Shown: positions 15,808 through 23,207, counted from the first letter of the stretch. The stretch is DNA of 28,934 nucleotides from Treponema sp. UBA4319 (GCA_002393865.1 DGUD01000062.1:1-28934); one strand, 5' to 3'. Program-made: numbers and translations. The notes: generated from the sequence alone by a model not told the origin.

Positions 15808-17538
15808 CTATTGCTTGCTGTAACCCATCTCGGAGAGCGCTTTCCGTGCTTCCGCAATTTCGTCATAGGCCATCACCCTGTCTTTGTAGATGATGGAATT
15901 TTCATGGGATTTGCCGAGCAGCAGCACGATGTCGTCCGCGCCCGCAAGGGCAAAGGCCTTTCTGATTGCCTTTGGCCTGTCCGGCTCAAAGAACAGGTCT
16001 TTCCCATCCTTTTTTCCGGCGCTCCGTGCCCCTTTCGCAATCATCTCCAGCAGCTCCATCGGGTCTTCGCCGCGGGGGTCTTCGTCCGTCAGGATGACGG
16101 TGTCGCAGAAACGCGCGGCAACCTCTCCTTGCAGCGGGCGCTTCTTGATGTCGCGTTCCCCGCCCGAACCGAAGATGCATATCATCCTGCCGGGGCAGCG
16201 TTTGCGTATCGGCGGAAAAATCGTCTCGAAGGACGAGGGGGTGTGCGCGTAGTCAACGATGACTTCAAAGGGCTGCCCGCAGTCTATGACGGTCATGCGG
16301 CCCTTGACCGGCTGCAGGGATTCCGCGAGCGCTGCCAGCTCCTCCAGTGGCTTGCCGGTGATACCGTGCACAGCAAGGAATGCAGCCATGATGTTGTACG
16401 CGTTGAACGCGCCGGGCAGCGGCGCCTTTACGTGGATGATGCGGTCTGCGTTCCCCAGCGAGTCGTGGTTCTCGTAGCGGCAGATGCTGAACGTGAGCCC
16501 GAAGCGTGCCGCCGCGATGTTCCGTGCGGAAAGGTATGCCATGTTGCCGGGAATGGGCGGGAGCGGCTTTGCCTGCAACTCCTCGCCTGCCTGTCTGCCT
16601 GCCTTGCCCTCGGTGGTGAAGCCGAACGTCTTCTTCTGTGTGCAGGAGGCAAAGTATGATGCGGCCGGATCCTCTAGGTTCACCACGCCGAAGGAAGGGA
16701 CTTTCGTCTCCTTGCCGCCGATGCATTTGACGTGGCTGAACTTGTCCAGCGCACGGAAAAGGTTCGCCTTGTCGCTGCGGTACTGCTCGTATGTCCCGTG
16801 GAATTCAAGGTGCTCCAGCGTCACGTTCATGAACACGCCGCAGTCAAAATGCACGTCGCCCAAGCGGTTCGTCCGCTCGCTGAGCCCGTGGGAGGAAGAT
16901 TCCACGACCGCGTAGGTGCAGCCGTTCTGCAGCATCTCGTACAGCTCGCGCTGTACGACGGGGGCTTCCGGCGTGGTCTGGTGCTGCGGGTTGTCTATGG
17001 CGTCTGATCCCAGCGAGTACTGCACGGTGGATATAAAGCCGGCCTTGTGCCCGCAGAGGCGTAGCAGCTGCCAGATAAAGGCGACGGTGGAGGATTTGCC
17101 CTCGGTGCCCGTCACGCCGATGACGGCAAGCTTGTCCGACGGCCTGTCGTAGAATTCTGCCGAGACGGGCGACATGGCAAAGCGGGCTGAAGGTACCCGC
17201 ACGAACAGCGGCGCGGTCTTGGCATCCTGCACGGCCTTTGCAATCCGCTCTTTTTCCTCTGCGGAAAACGTGCCCTCAAACACGACCGCGCTGGCACCGC
17301 CGCGCACTGCGTCCGCAACAAAGGCGTTGCCCGTCGTGTGTGTGCCGGGCAGCGCAAAGAATAGCGAGCCCTGCCGCACATCGCGGCTGTCAAATGCAAG
17401 TTCGCTGATGAGCGCCGCTGCCGCCGCCCGTGCGGCGTCGCTTTCCGGCAGGGCGGTCTCCCCGTCCTCCGTGGTGATGGTGCAGGCAAATGCATGCGGC
17501 TGCAGGCGAGCGAGCAGCTCTGCAAACGATTTTCTCAT
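15808..17538 (-). CDS. murE: UDP-MurNAc-tripeptide synthetase MurE (diamino-acid-adding)
   Basis: This 576-residue Mur ligase adds the third stem residue to UDP-MurNAc-L-Ala-D-Glu. Motifs are LAFDSRDVRQGSLFFALPG (UDP-binding, about 47-65), the P-loop GTEGKSST (144-151), HQTTPE (186-191), the likely carbamylated Lys257 (SDKANLF), PVKGRM (410-415) and GSGGERDIKKRP (457-468). The substrate loop LTDEDPRGEDP (483-493) stands where diaminopimelate enzymes read DNPR. Here it is EDPR, and treponemal peptidoglycan is known to contain L-ornithine. The start ATG 17538 has AGGGGA about 12 bases upstream. It is first in the murE-ddl-murD order. At 576 residues it is longer than the usual ~490-500. Confidence 0.92.
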   Translation of the reverse strand: MRKSFAELLARLQPHAFACTITTEDGETALPESDAARAAAAALISELAFDSRDVRQGSLFFALPGTHTTGNAFVADAVRGGASAVVFEGTFSAEEKERIAKAVQDAKTAPLFVRVPSARFAMSPVSAEFYDRPSDKLAVIGVTGTEGKSSTVAFIWQLLRLCGHKAGFISTVQYSLGSDAIDNPQHQTTPEAPVVQRELYEMLQNGCTYAVVESSSHGLSERTNRLGDVHFDCGVFMNVTLEHLEFHGTYEQYRSDKANLFRALDKFSHVKCIGGKETKVPSFGVVNLEDPAASYFASCTQKKTFGFTTEGKAGRQAGEELQAKPLPPIPGNMAYLSARNIAAARFGLTFSICRYENHDSLGNADRIIHVKAPLPGAFNAYNIMAAFLAVHGITGKPLEELAALAESLQPVKGRMTVIDCGQPFEVIVDYAHTPSSFETIFPPIRKRCPGRMICIFGSGGERDIKKRPLQGEVAARFCDTVILTDEDPRGEDPMELLEMIAKGARSAGKKDGKDLFFEPDRPKAIRKAFALAGADDIVLLLGKSHENSIIYKDRVMAYDEIAEARKALSEMGYSKQ

Positions 17539-17957
17539 AGTGGTACTAGTCCCCTGCGTAAGCCGTTCCGGAACTTCTGTTTCAGGACAGTTTACATTGA
17601 AATGCGATGAGGAAAGCTCTGGAAACGCCCCTGTTGCGGCACTTTGAGCTTTCTGCGAGTTGTAGGCCGCTATAACAGCGAGGCTTGCGACATCGCGTTA
17701 AAGGTGCCCCCTCAGAACCGGAGTTCCGGGCGGCTCCTGCGGGCAGCTCCTGAAGCCTTGGACTTTTGGGGCAGCCTCCGATGTTCAAAAGCTCGCTGTG
17801 TACGCGTTTGCAAACTCGCCGGCCTGCGCGGTAACGGAGTTTCCTGACAGGTCGGGTATTCCCTCTGGAATATGCTGTCCTATTCTAGCGCTTATGGGGC
17901 AAACTTGCAACAGAGCGGCCGTTGCGGCAGGAAAAACAAACAGGGCTCCTTCCGCTG
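17539..17957. other. 419-bp intergenic region between hisF and murE
   Basis: No gene is supported. Visible elements are the palindrome GTTCCGGAAC (17565-17574), the inverted repeat GAAAGCTC/GAGCTTTC (17612-17619 and 17646-17653), the palindrome GTTTGCAAAC (17806-17815) and a GCAAC/GTTGC hairpin near 17906-17924. The murE promoter must lie here if murE is not read through from hisF, but no convincing -35/-10 pair was found. A 68-codon minus-strand frame (17582-17788) has no recognisable content. Confidence 0.55.
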
Positions 17958-18722
17958 CTACAGCCGCACGGGGACTCCTTGTGCCGCCAGCGCCTGCTTG
18001 ATGGACTGCACGGTGTAGTCGCCGGAATGTACCATGGAGGCGATGAGCGCCGCATCCGCCCGGCCGCGGTCAAGGACATCCGCAAGGTGCTGCGGCGTGC
18101 CGCCCCCGCCTGATGCGATGACCGGTACCTCCACGGCATCGCTTATCAGCTTTGTGAGCGTAAGTTCGTAACCGTCGCGGGTGCCGTCCGCATCGATGGA
18201 ATTCAGGACTATCTCGCCAGCCCCCAGCCGTACCGCTTTCTGCGCCCAGCTGCGTGCGTCAAGCTCGGTCGCCGTCCTTCCGCCGTTGATATACACGCGG
18301 TAACCGCTGGGCATCGATTCGTCCTTTGCGGCATCCATGCCCAGCACGATGCACTGGTTCCCGAAGACCCGCGCGCCCTGCGTTATCAGCTCCGGGTTTT
18401 TGACCGCCTGCGAGTTGAGCGAGACCTTTTCCGCCCCGGCAAGGATTATCTGCCGTATGTCATCCAGCGTCGCGATGCCGCCGCCCACGCAGAAGGGGAT
18501 AAAGACCTGCGATGCGACGCGCGCTATCAGGTCGAGGATTGGCTTTTTGCCGCGCGCGCTCGCCATGATGTCGTAGAATACCAGCTCGTCCACGCCCTGC
18601 CGGTAGTATTCCGCCGCCATATCCACCGGGTCGCCGATGTCCTTGTTCTCCTTGAATTTGACGCCTTTTGTGGTGCGTCCGTCCTTTACGTCAAGACAGA
18701 TGATGATTCGTTTCTTCAGCAT
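17958..18722 (-). CDS. hisF: Imidazole glycerol phosphate synthase cyclase subunit HisF
   Basis: This 254-residue (beta/alpha)8 barrel has both catalytic aspartates: Asp11 (IICLDVKDGR) and Asp130 (VLGMDAAK). It also has the phosphate-binding glycines FCVGGGI (77-83) and ASGGGG. It uses ammonia from HisH to convert PRFAR to imidazole glycerol phosphate and AICAR, linking histidine and purine synthesis. Its ATG (18720-18722) overlaps the hisH stop by seven bases, as expected for subunits of one complex. No other his gene is in the window, so the rest of the pathway must lie elsewhere if it is present. Confidence 0.93.
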   Translation of the reverse strand: MLKKRIIICLDVKDGRTTKGVKFKENKDIGDPVDMAAEYYRQGVDELVFYDIMASARGKKPILDLIARVASQVFIPFCVGGGIATLDDIRQIILAGAEKVSLNSQAVKNPELITQGARVFGNQCIVLGMDAAKDESMPSGYRVYINGGRTATELDARSWAQKAVRLGAGEIVLNSIDADGTRDGYELTLTKLISDAVEVPVIASGGGGTPQHLADVLDRGRADAALIASMVHSGDYTVQSIKQALAAQGVPVRL

Positions 18723-19396
18723 GATGCGCCCCCGATGTCAGCCGCGGCAAAATTCCGCAGGATACGCAACCCGGCTTCCCCCGATTTTTCCGGGTGGAAC
18801 TGGAATACGGTGATGTTGTCCTTCTCTATGATTGCCGGAACCATGGTGCCGTAGTCCGCGTAGCCCTTGATGAGCGCGGGATCTTTCGGCTGCATGACGT
18901 AGGAATGGACGAAGTAGAAATCCGTGTGGTCGCCGATGCCTTCGCACAGCCTGGTACCCCCGTTGCAGAAGCAGACGTCGTTCCAGCCCATGTGCGGGAC
19001 CTTGAGCCCGTTGCGCAGCATGGCGCGCTCCTTGTGCTCCTCCTCATCCGGGTGGCGTTCCTGCCACAAGGCCGAAAAGTGCCGGATGCTGCCCGGAATG
19101 AGCCCCAGACAATCGGTGCAGCCTTCCTCGCTGTAGTCGAACACAATCTGCGCTCCGATGCAGATACCCATGAGCGCTTTGCCTGCCGCGGCCCAGTCCT
19201 TGATAAAGCTGTCAAAGCCCGTCTTGTGCAGCTGCTCCATGGCGTATGCCGCATCCCCGTCGCCGGGAAAAATTATCCTGTCAGCCCCTTCCAGCTCGGC
19301 GGGTTTGGAGGAAAGAATGAAGGGCGCCCCGATGAACTCCAGCGCGTGCTCCACGCTCCGGATGTTCCCTGCGTTATAATCGATGATTCCTGTCAT
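18716..19396 (-). CDS. hisH: Imidazole glycerol phosphate synthase glutaminase subunit HisH
   Basis: This 226-residue class-I glutamine amidotransferase has its catalytic triad as Cys79 (GICIGAQ), His201 and Glu203 (FQFHPEKSG). MGWND and the VHSYV segment are typical of HisH. It is slightly long (usual ~200) because of a charged insertion near residues 114-127 (about HPDEEEHKER). The oxyanion strand reads PGDGDA (44-49), whereas HisH usually has PGVGAF, which is an unusual change next to the active site. ATG 19396 lacks a Shine-Dalgarno sequence. A consensus promoter ends six bases upstream. It supplies ammonia to HisF. Confidence 0.92.
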   Translation of the reverse strand: MTGIIDYNAGNIRSVEHALEFIGAPFILSSKPAELEGADRIIFPGDGDAAYAMEQLHKTGFDSFIKDWAAAGKALMGICIGAQIVFDYSEEGCTDCLGLIPGSIRHFSALWQERHPDEEEHKERAMLRNGLKVPHMGWNDVCFCNGGTRLCEGIGDHTDFYFVHSYVMQPKDPALIKGYADYGTMVPAIIEKDNITVFQFHPEKSGEAGLRILRNFAAADIGGASC

Positions 19397-19402
19397 AAGC
19401 GA

Positions 19403-19431
19403 ATTCTAGCGGCAGATGCGCTGCGTGTCAA
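19403..19431 (-). promoter_or_regulatory. hisHF promoter, predicted leaderless
   Basis: On the minus strand, a perfect TTGACA (19431-19426), a 17-base spacer, TAGAAT (19408-19403), TCGCTT, then ATG 19396. The start of transcription should fall on the start codon. Dyad copy C ends 10 bases upstream of the -35. Confidence 0.65.
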
Positions 19432-19441
19432 CATGGAGGCA

Positions 19442-19463
19442 CGGAAATCAACTTTGTGTTCCG
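19442..19463 (-). repeat. Dyad-symmetric intergenic element, copy C (inverted)
   Basis: Read on the minus strand: CGGAACACAA, two bases, then TTGATTTCCG. It lies just upstream of the hisH promoter, in the space shared with the divergent DUF2087 gene. The flank CGTTTTGCGC (19482-19473, minus strand) also precedes copy D at 23194-23203. Confidence 0.7.
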
Positions 19464-19514
19464 CACCCGCTGGCGCAAAACGGCTTTCCTCGCCTTTCGT
19501 CCCGGAATTCCGTC

Positions 19515-19543
19515 TGGACTTTTGCATCTGCCTCTGGTATAGT
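19515..19543 (+). promoter_or_regulatory. Promoter for the DUF2087-HAD pair
   Basis: TGGACT (19515-19520), a 17-base spacer, then TATAGT (19538-19543). Transcription would start near 19550, giving a leader of about 15 bases that contains GGGGG (19554-19558) six bases before ATG 19565. Confidence 0.45.
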
Positions 19544-19564
19544 GGGGCGGTATGGGGGCAGGAT

Positions 19565-19855
19565 ATGGACGGGCTGGCGGAGCGTGCGGCGAAATTCCTT
19601 GATAAAGACGGAAAGATACAGTGCTGGCCGAAGCGCGGCGAGGACAAGGACGCCGTGGCGGCATACCTTGCGGCGCAATTCCAGCCGGGGTGCGTGTATT
19701 CGGAAAAAGAGGTGAACGCTGTCATACATGCGTGGCACAGCTTCTGCGACCATACCCTGCTCCGCCGCGAGCTGGTTGAGCGCGGCCTGATGCGCCGCAG
19801 CCCCGACTGCAGGGAATACCTCCTTGCGGAAAGGACGGAATCAGACGCTTTGTAG
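19565..19855 (+). CDS. DUF2087 domain protein
   Basis: This 96-residue protein is essentially one DUF2087 domain (about residues 15-90): IQCWPKRGEDKDAVAAYLA, then YSEKEVNAVIHAWHSFCDHTLLRRELVERGLMRR and DCREY. The pattern of charged, winged-helix-like segments is diagnostic of the family. In other bacteria the domain is found alone or fused to regulators and is thought to be DNA- or RNA-associated, but its function is unknown. ATG 19565 was chosen because the homology starts near residue 15 and a promoter lies 20 bases upstream. The open frame continues further upstream without support. The next gene starts 14 bases after its stop, so the two are probably co-transcribed. Confidence 0.8.
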   Translation: MDGLAERAAKFLDKDGKIQCWPKRGEDKDAVAAYLAAQFQPGCVYSEKEVNAVIHAWHSFCDHTLLRRELVERGLMRRSPDCREYLLAERTESDAL

Positions 19856-19869
19856 CACGGAGGCAGCTG

Positions 19870-20697
19870 ATGGCGCTGGACTTTGACAATTATATTTTTG
19901 ATTTGTACGGGACGCTGGTGGATATCCACACCGATGAATGGGACATGCGGCTGTGGGAGCAGATGGCCGCCATCTACGCGGTGTATGGCGCTGACTATAC
20001 GGCGGCATCCCTCAGGGAGCGCTATGAGTCGCTCGTAAAAGAGAGGGAGACCGCGCTCGGCAAGGCGCTGCATACGCCTTTCCCTGAGATTGACCTTGAG
20101 GGAGTCTTTGCGGAACTGCTGCGCGCGGCGCCCGCCGGGCATGCATCTTCCTTTGCGCCGGGCGGAAAGCCTGTCCGCGAGGCCTCCGCCGCCTCCCTCA
20201 GGAAAAGCGGTGTTACCTTTCACATTGCGAATACCTTCAGGGTGCTTTCCCGCCGCAGGTTCCGTCTGTACGACGGGCTCATTGCGCTCTTTGAGAACCT
20301 GAAGGCGCACGGGCGCCGGATTTATCTGCTCTCCAATGCACAGGAAATCTTTACCGTGCCGGAAATGCAGGTGCTGGGAATCTACGGCTTTTTCGACGGC
20401 ATCTATATCTCCTCCCGCAGACAGCTGCGCAAGCCGTCACCCGATTTTATCGGCGCCCTCATGGCGGAGCAGGCGCTTGAGCCCGCCCGCAGCGTCATGG
20501 TCGGGAACGAATGCGAGGCGGACATGGGGAGCGCGTGCAGTGCCGGAATCCAAGGTGTTTTCCTGAACACGGACGGCCTTGCCGACGCGGAGATTGAGCG
20601 GCGGCTTGCGCTTGTCCTTGCGCAGCATCCGGGCGCGGACAGGAGCTCCGTGCATGTGGTGCGGAGCGCTCCGTTCTATGCGCCGCTGATGCTGTAG
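19870..20697 (+). CDS. HAD-superfamily hydrolase
   Basis: This 275-residue HAD family (subclass IA-like) protein has motif I FDLYGTLVD (nucleophile Asp11), motif II LLSNAQ (Ser/Asn around residue 157), motif III Lys in LRKPSPDF and motif IV GNECEADMGSA. The usual second Asp of DxDGT is Tyr13 here (DLYGT), as in haloacid-dehalogenase and some nucleotidase-like members, so simple phosphatase activity should not be assumed. A helical cap with a Ser/Ala-rich insertion lies between motifs I and II. ATG 19870 follows a GGAGG ribosome-binding site. It forms an operon with the DUF2087 gene. The substrate is unknown. Confidence 0.85.
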   Translation: MALDFDNYIFDLYGTLVDIHTDEWDMRLWEQMAAIYAVYGADYTAASLRERYESLVKERETALGKALHTPFPEIDLEGVFAELLRAAPAGHASSFAPGGKPVREASAASLRKSGVTFHIANTFRVLSRRRFRLYDGLIALFENLKAHGRRIYLLSNAQEIFTVPEMQVLGIYGFFDGIYISSRRQLRKPSPDFIGALMAEQALEPARSVMVGNECEADMGSACSAGIQGVFLNTDGLADAEIERRLALVLAQHPGADRSSVHVVRSAPFYAPLML

Positions 20698-20708
20698 GTG
20701 CCCGGCCG

Positions 20709-21185
20709 CTATCGTTTGCCGATGCTTTCGATGGCGCCGATAACCTCTTCCGTGTCGTGGGCAAGATGTGCGGCAGCGTTCTCTACGGCGCCGGTCCCCT
20801 CTTTCATCTGGGCAAGCCCCTTGAGGAGCTGCGCATTTCCGACGCTCTGTTCCTGCATGGAACTTTTTACTTCCATCTCGTGCGATTTGACGGTCTCTGT
20901 CAGAGAGACGACGTTCGAGAATTCCTTGTTAGCCTCGCCCGTCTTGTCATAGGCGCCATCGACCATCCGTTTTATAGTCTTCAGGACTTCGCCGATTTTC
21001 TTTGCCTCGCGGCCGGAATCCTCGGCGAGCTTCCTGATTTCATCGGCGACGACGGAGAATCCGGCTCCGAATTCGCCCGCATGAGCCGCCTCGATGGCCG
21101 CATTCGTCTCGGAGCAGATTTTCCCGAAACCAAGTCGGTCCGCGAGTACTAGCAATTGTGCTGAAATTGTGATAGAATTGTACAT
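20709..21185 (-). pseudogene. Truncated methyl-accepting chemotaxis protein (C-terminal signalling remnant)
   Basis: The 158-codon frame matches only the C-terminal half of an MCP signalling domain. [30 protein letters not shown] (about residues 28-57) is the receptor tip and CheA/CheW contact region, followed by the descending coiled coil. The sensor, membrane spans, HAMP and ascending helix are absent. The first ~27 residues are unrelated to MCPs and are encoded in AT-rich DNA, so a breakpoint lies just upstream of NAAIEAA (about 21105). An extended -10 element (21225-21233) could still drive it. It might express a soluble decoy that binds CheA/CheW, but decay after a rearrangement is the simpler view. 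Confidence 0.75.
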
Positions 21186-21246
21186 AAGTTAAGTCCTTGT
21201 CTGTAATTGATTTATGGTAGAACCATTATAGCAAGGATCTTAACTT
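21186..21246. repeat. Nested inverted repeat in an AT-rich island
   Basis: AAGTTAAGTCCTTG (21186-21199) pairs with CAAGGATCTTAACTT (21232-21246), with one extra base in the right arm. Inside it, ATGGT (21214-21218) pairs with ACCAT (21222-21226) around AGA. The right arm is followed by TTTT. It sits at the broken 5' edge of the MCP remnant in DNA much richer in A/T than its surroundings. Confidence 0.7.
21225..21233 (-). promoter_or_regulatory. Extended -10 promoter element reading into the MCP remnant
   Basis: The minus strand reads TGCTATAAT (21233-21225), the same extended -10 seen before the hybrid-kinase gene. No good -35 is visible. It lies between the arms of the inverted repeat. Confidence 0.4.
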
Positions 21247-21430
21247 TTTAATAGATGCAATTTAGTTTATTGGACAGGAATGGTTGTTTATATACGTGCA
21301 AGTTATTTCCCTACTATATTATAGGGGAATATCTGAAAAACGCGCGGAAGCCCGCTGCGCTCGCATGTTTTCAGGCTGGGGCTTGGGGCTGCGCCTTAAG
21401 TTGCGGCTGTTTTCTGCCGATAGGGAAAGT

Positions 21431-21652
21431 ATGGATTCTGTCGCTTTTATACCGCTGATAAAGCAGGTCTTGTCGGACTGGCGTGTTATTTTTATCACGG
21501 TGGCAATGGTTTTTATCGTCTCCCTCGCCAAGTATGTGGTCAGCTACCGCAAGAAGCCCGCCGTCGTGCGGCAGAAGCGCGTCGTTGTCAAGAAGGCTCC
21601 TCCGCCTCCGCCTGCAGAGGACGCCGAGGACGAAGCCCCGGCCGAGGAATAG
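21431..21652 (+). CDS. Small single-pass membrane protein with charged tail
   Basis: This 73-residue protein has a short amphipathic N-terminus, one transmembrane helix (about residues 16-35, VIFITVAMVFIVSLAKYVV) and a very basic stretch (YRKKPAVVRQKRVVVKK). The tail is rich in Pro, Glu, Ala and Asp (PPPPPAEDAEDEAPAEE). The start is ATG 21431 with GGGA upstream. The frame is open further upstream (TTG 21284) but that part is compositionally odd. I do not recognise a named family. The layout suggests a small envelope or cytoplasmic-face scaffold. Its last 65 bases overlap the 3' end of the convergent recQ-like gene. Confidence 0.6.
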   Translation: MDSVAFIPLIKQVLSDWRVIFITVAMVFIVSLAKYVVSYRKKPAVVRQKRVVVKKAPPPPPAEDAEDEAPAEE

Positions 21653-23168
21653 CGCCCGCTCCGGCAGAGAGCCTTTTTTCCCAGAGCCGGGAGCCTTTCC
21701 GTGCCCGCTGCCCCTCGATGAGCGCCGCCACGATGCCCCGGCAGTCGCCGCTGCTCCACACAGACTGCGCGAACAGCTTCCTGTCCCTTTCGTTCAGCCG
21801 CCGCTGGATGAGCCTCGCGCACTCGTTTTCCGTATACACGTTCTTGTTCTCTGCGATGGACTGTTCCGCCAGCTGCGCATCGACGGCGGCCGGTGCCTCC
21901 GCGCCCCGCTCGCAGATGTCGCAGCCGCTGCATGCTGCCTGCTCCCCGCCGAGCGCGTCCAGCAGTATCTGGCGGCGGCAGCTCTTTGCCTCCGCAAAAG
22001 CCGTGAGAGCCCCTTTTTTGCGCGCGTCTTCCGGGCTCCACAGCAGGTAGGCATGTGCCGTGCGCCCGTCGCGTCCTGCCCGCCCGGCTTCCTGGACGTA
22101 GGCCTCTACCGAAGGGCTTGGCTCCAGATGGATGACGGTGCGGATGTCCTTTTTATCCACGCCCATGCCGTAGGCGCAGGTGCAGCAGAGGATTCCGTCC
22201 TTTTTTGCGTGGAACCACCGCTCTATGGCGGCTTTCTCGTCTTTTTCCAGCCCTGCATGGTAAAAGCGCACGGGGAGCTCTGATTCCGCCCTGTTCCTGC
22301 CGTAATATGCGGCGAGCTCCCGCGACATGTCCTCTGCCAGCGCCCGCGTGCCGCAGAAGATGAGCAGCGGCTTTTCCTTGGTGACGGCGAGCCTGAAGGC
22401 CTCCCGCTTTTTGGCGTAGGCGTTGATGACACTGTAGTGTATGTTGGGGCGGTCGCTTTCGCCGCGGACGATGTGCACGCTGCCGCCGAAGAGCAGCTCC
22501 GATACGCGGGCGAGCACCCCCGGCGATGCGGTCGCCGTGAACGCGGTGACTGCCGCAGGCCGCAGCGTGCGGATAATCGCGCCCAGCGTCCGGTATGCCG
22601 GGCGGAAGCTGTCGCCCCATTCGCTGACGCAGTGCGCCTCGTCTATGGCGGCATGCGCTATGCCGCAGCCGGCGAGCCGCCTCACGAGCCGCTCGTCCTG
22701 CAGCACCTCCGGGTTTGCGAGGATGATTTTTGCCCCGCCCTGAATGCGCGCCATGCATGATTCCCGTTCCTGCGGCGACTGCCCGCCGCGCAGCACCACG
22801 CAGCTGATGCCGCCGGATTCCATGCGCCGCTGCTGATCCGCCATGAGCGCGAGCAGCGGGTAGATGACGAGCGTGGGGCGGGGCAGCAGGAGCGCCGGCA
22901 CAAGGAAGCAGAGCGATTTGCCTGCGCCGGTGGGCAGCAGCACGATTTGCCGCCCGTTGCAGAACACGTCGCTTTCTTCCCCGGCCTCGCTTTCCTGCCG
23001 CCGGGGAGCCTGCGCCGCGTCCATGATGTTCGCGATGACGATGTGCTGCCATGCGCTCAGGCGCTCTATGCCGAATGCCTTCTGCGCGGCGGCTGTCGCC
23101 CGGTCAGGGCCAGGGGCGTCTGTGGCGCGGACAGTTGCCGCGCCGTATCCGATAAAGTCTTCTGTCAT
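21588..23168 (-). CDS. recQ: RecQ-family ATP-dependent DNA helicase
   Basis: This 526-residue 3'-5' superfamily 2 helicase carries motif I LLPTGAGKSLCFLVP, motif II DEAHCVSEWGDSFRPAY, motif III AFTATAS and motif IV LIFCGTRALAEDMS. Motifs V and VI are YGMGVDKKDIRTVIH and YVQEAGRAGRDG. A RecQ zinc-binding region follows (CRRQILLDALGGE, CSGCDIC). The C-terminus is short, with no clear HRDC domain, and its last ~22 residues are antisense to the small membrane protein gene, so the extreme C-terminus is probably not conserved. ATG 23168 precedes the homology. A longer frame to 23243 crosses dyad copy D. No Shine-Dalgarno is evident. RecQ unwinds forked and recombination intermediates. Confidence 0.87.
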   Translation of the reverse strand: MTEDFIGYGAATVRATDAPGPDRATAAAQKAFGIERLSAWQHIVIANIMDAAQAPRRQESEAGEESDVFCNGRQIVLLPTGAGKSLCFLVPALLLPRPTLVIYPLLALMADQQRRMESGGISCVVLRGGQSPQERESCMARIQGGAKIILANPEVLQDERLVRRLAGCGIAHAAIDEAHCVSEWGDSFRPAYRTLGAIIRTLRPAAVTAFTATASPGVLARVSELLFGGSVHIVRGESDRPNIHYSVINAYAKKREAFRLAVTKEKPLLIFCGTRALAEDMSRELAAYYGRNRAESELPVRFYHAGLEKDEKAAIERWFHAKKDGILCCTCAYGMGVDKKDIRTVIHLEPSPSVEAYVQEAGRAGRDGRTAHAYLLWSPEDARKKGALTAFAEAKSCRRQILLDALGGEQAACSGCDICERGAEAPAAVDAQLAEQSIAENKNVYTENECARLIQRRLNERDRKLFAQSVWSSGDCRGIVAALIEGQRARKGSRLWEKRLSAGAGAIPRPGLRPRRPLQAEAEEPS

Positions 23169-23207
23169 ACCATACAGATAGTCCGCGCCTGTGCGTTTTG
23201 CGCGGAG

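Noticed and set aside
17582..17788. 68-codon minus-strand frame between hisF and murE
   Set aside because: Low-complexity translation without a family, crosses an inverted repeat, no ribosome-binding site.
18794..19564. Long upstream extension of the DUF2087 frame over hisH
   Set aside because: It is antisense to hisH, crosses the promoter and dyad C, and has no homology before about residue 15 of the chosen start.
21085..21140. A simple one-base frameshift joining the MCP remnant to an upstream NLL motif in another frame
   Set aside because: Removing one base gives [12 protein letters not shown], close to the MCP tip, but further upstream that frame has no MCP similarity. A breakpoint explains the data better than a single frameshift.
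21186..21246. Integron attC recombination site
   Set aside because: GTTAAGT resembles a GTTRRRY core, but attC sites run from an RYYYAAC end to a GTTRRRY end. Here the cores have the opposite arrangement, and no integrase or cassette is nearby.
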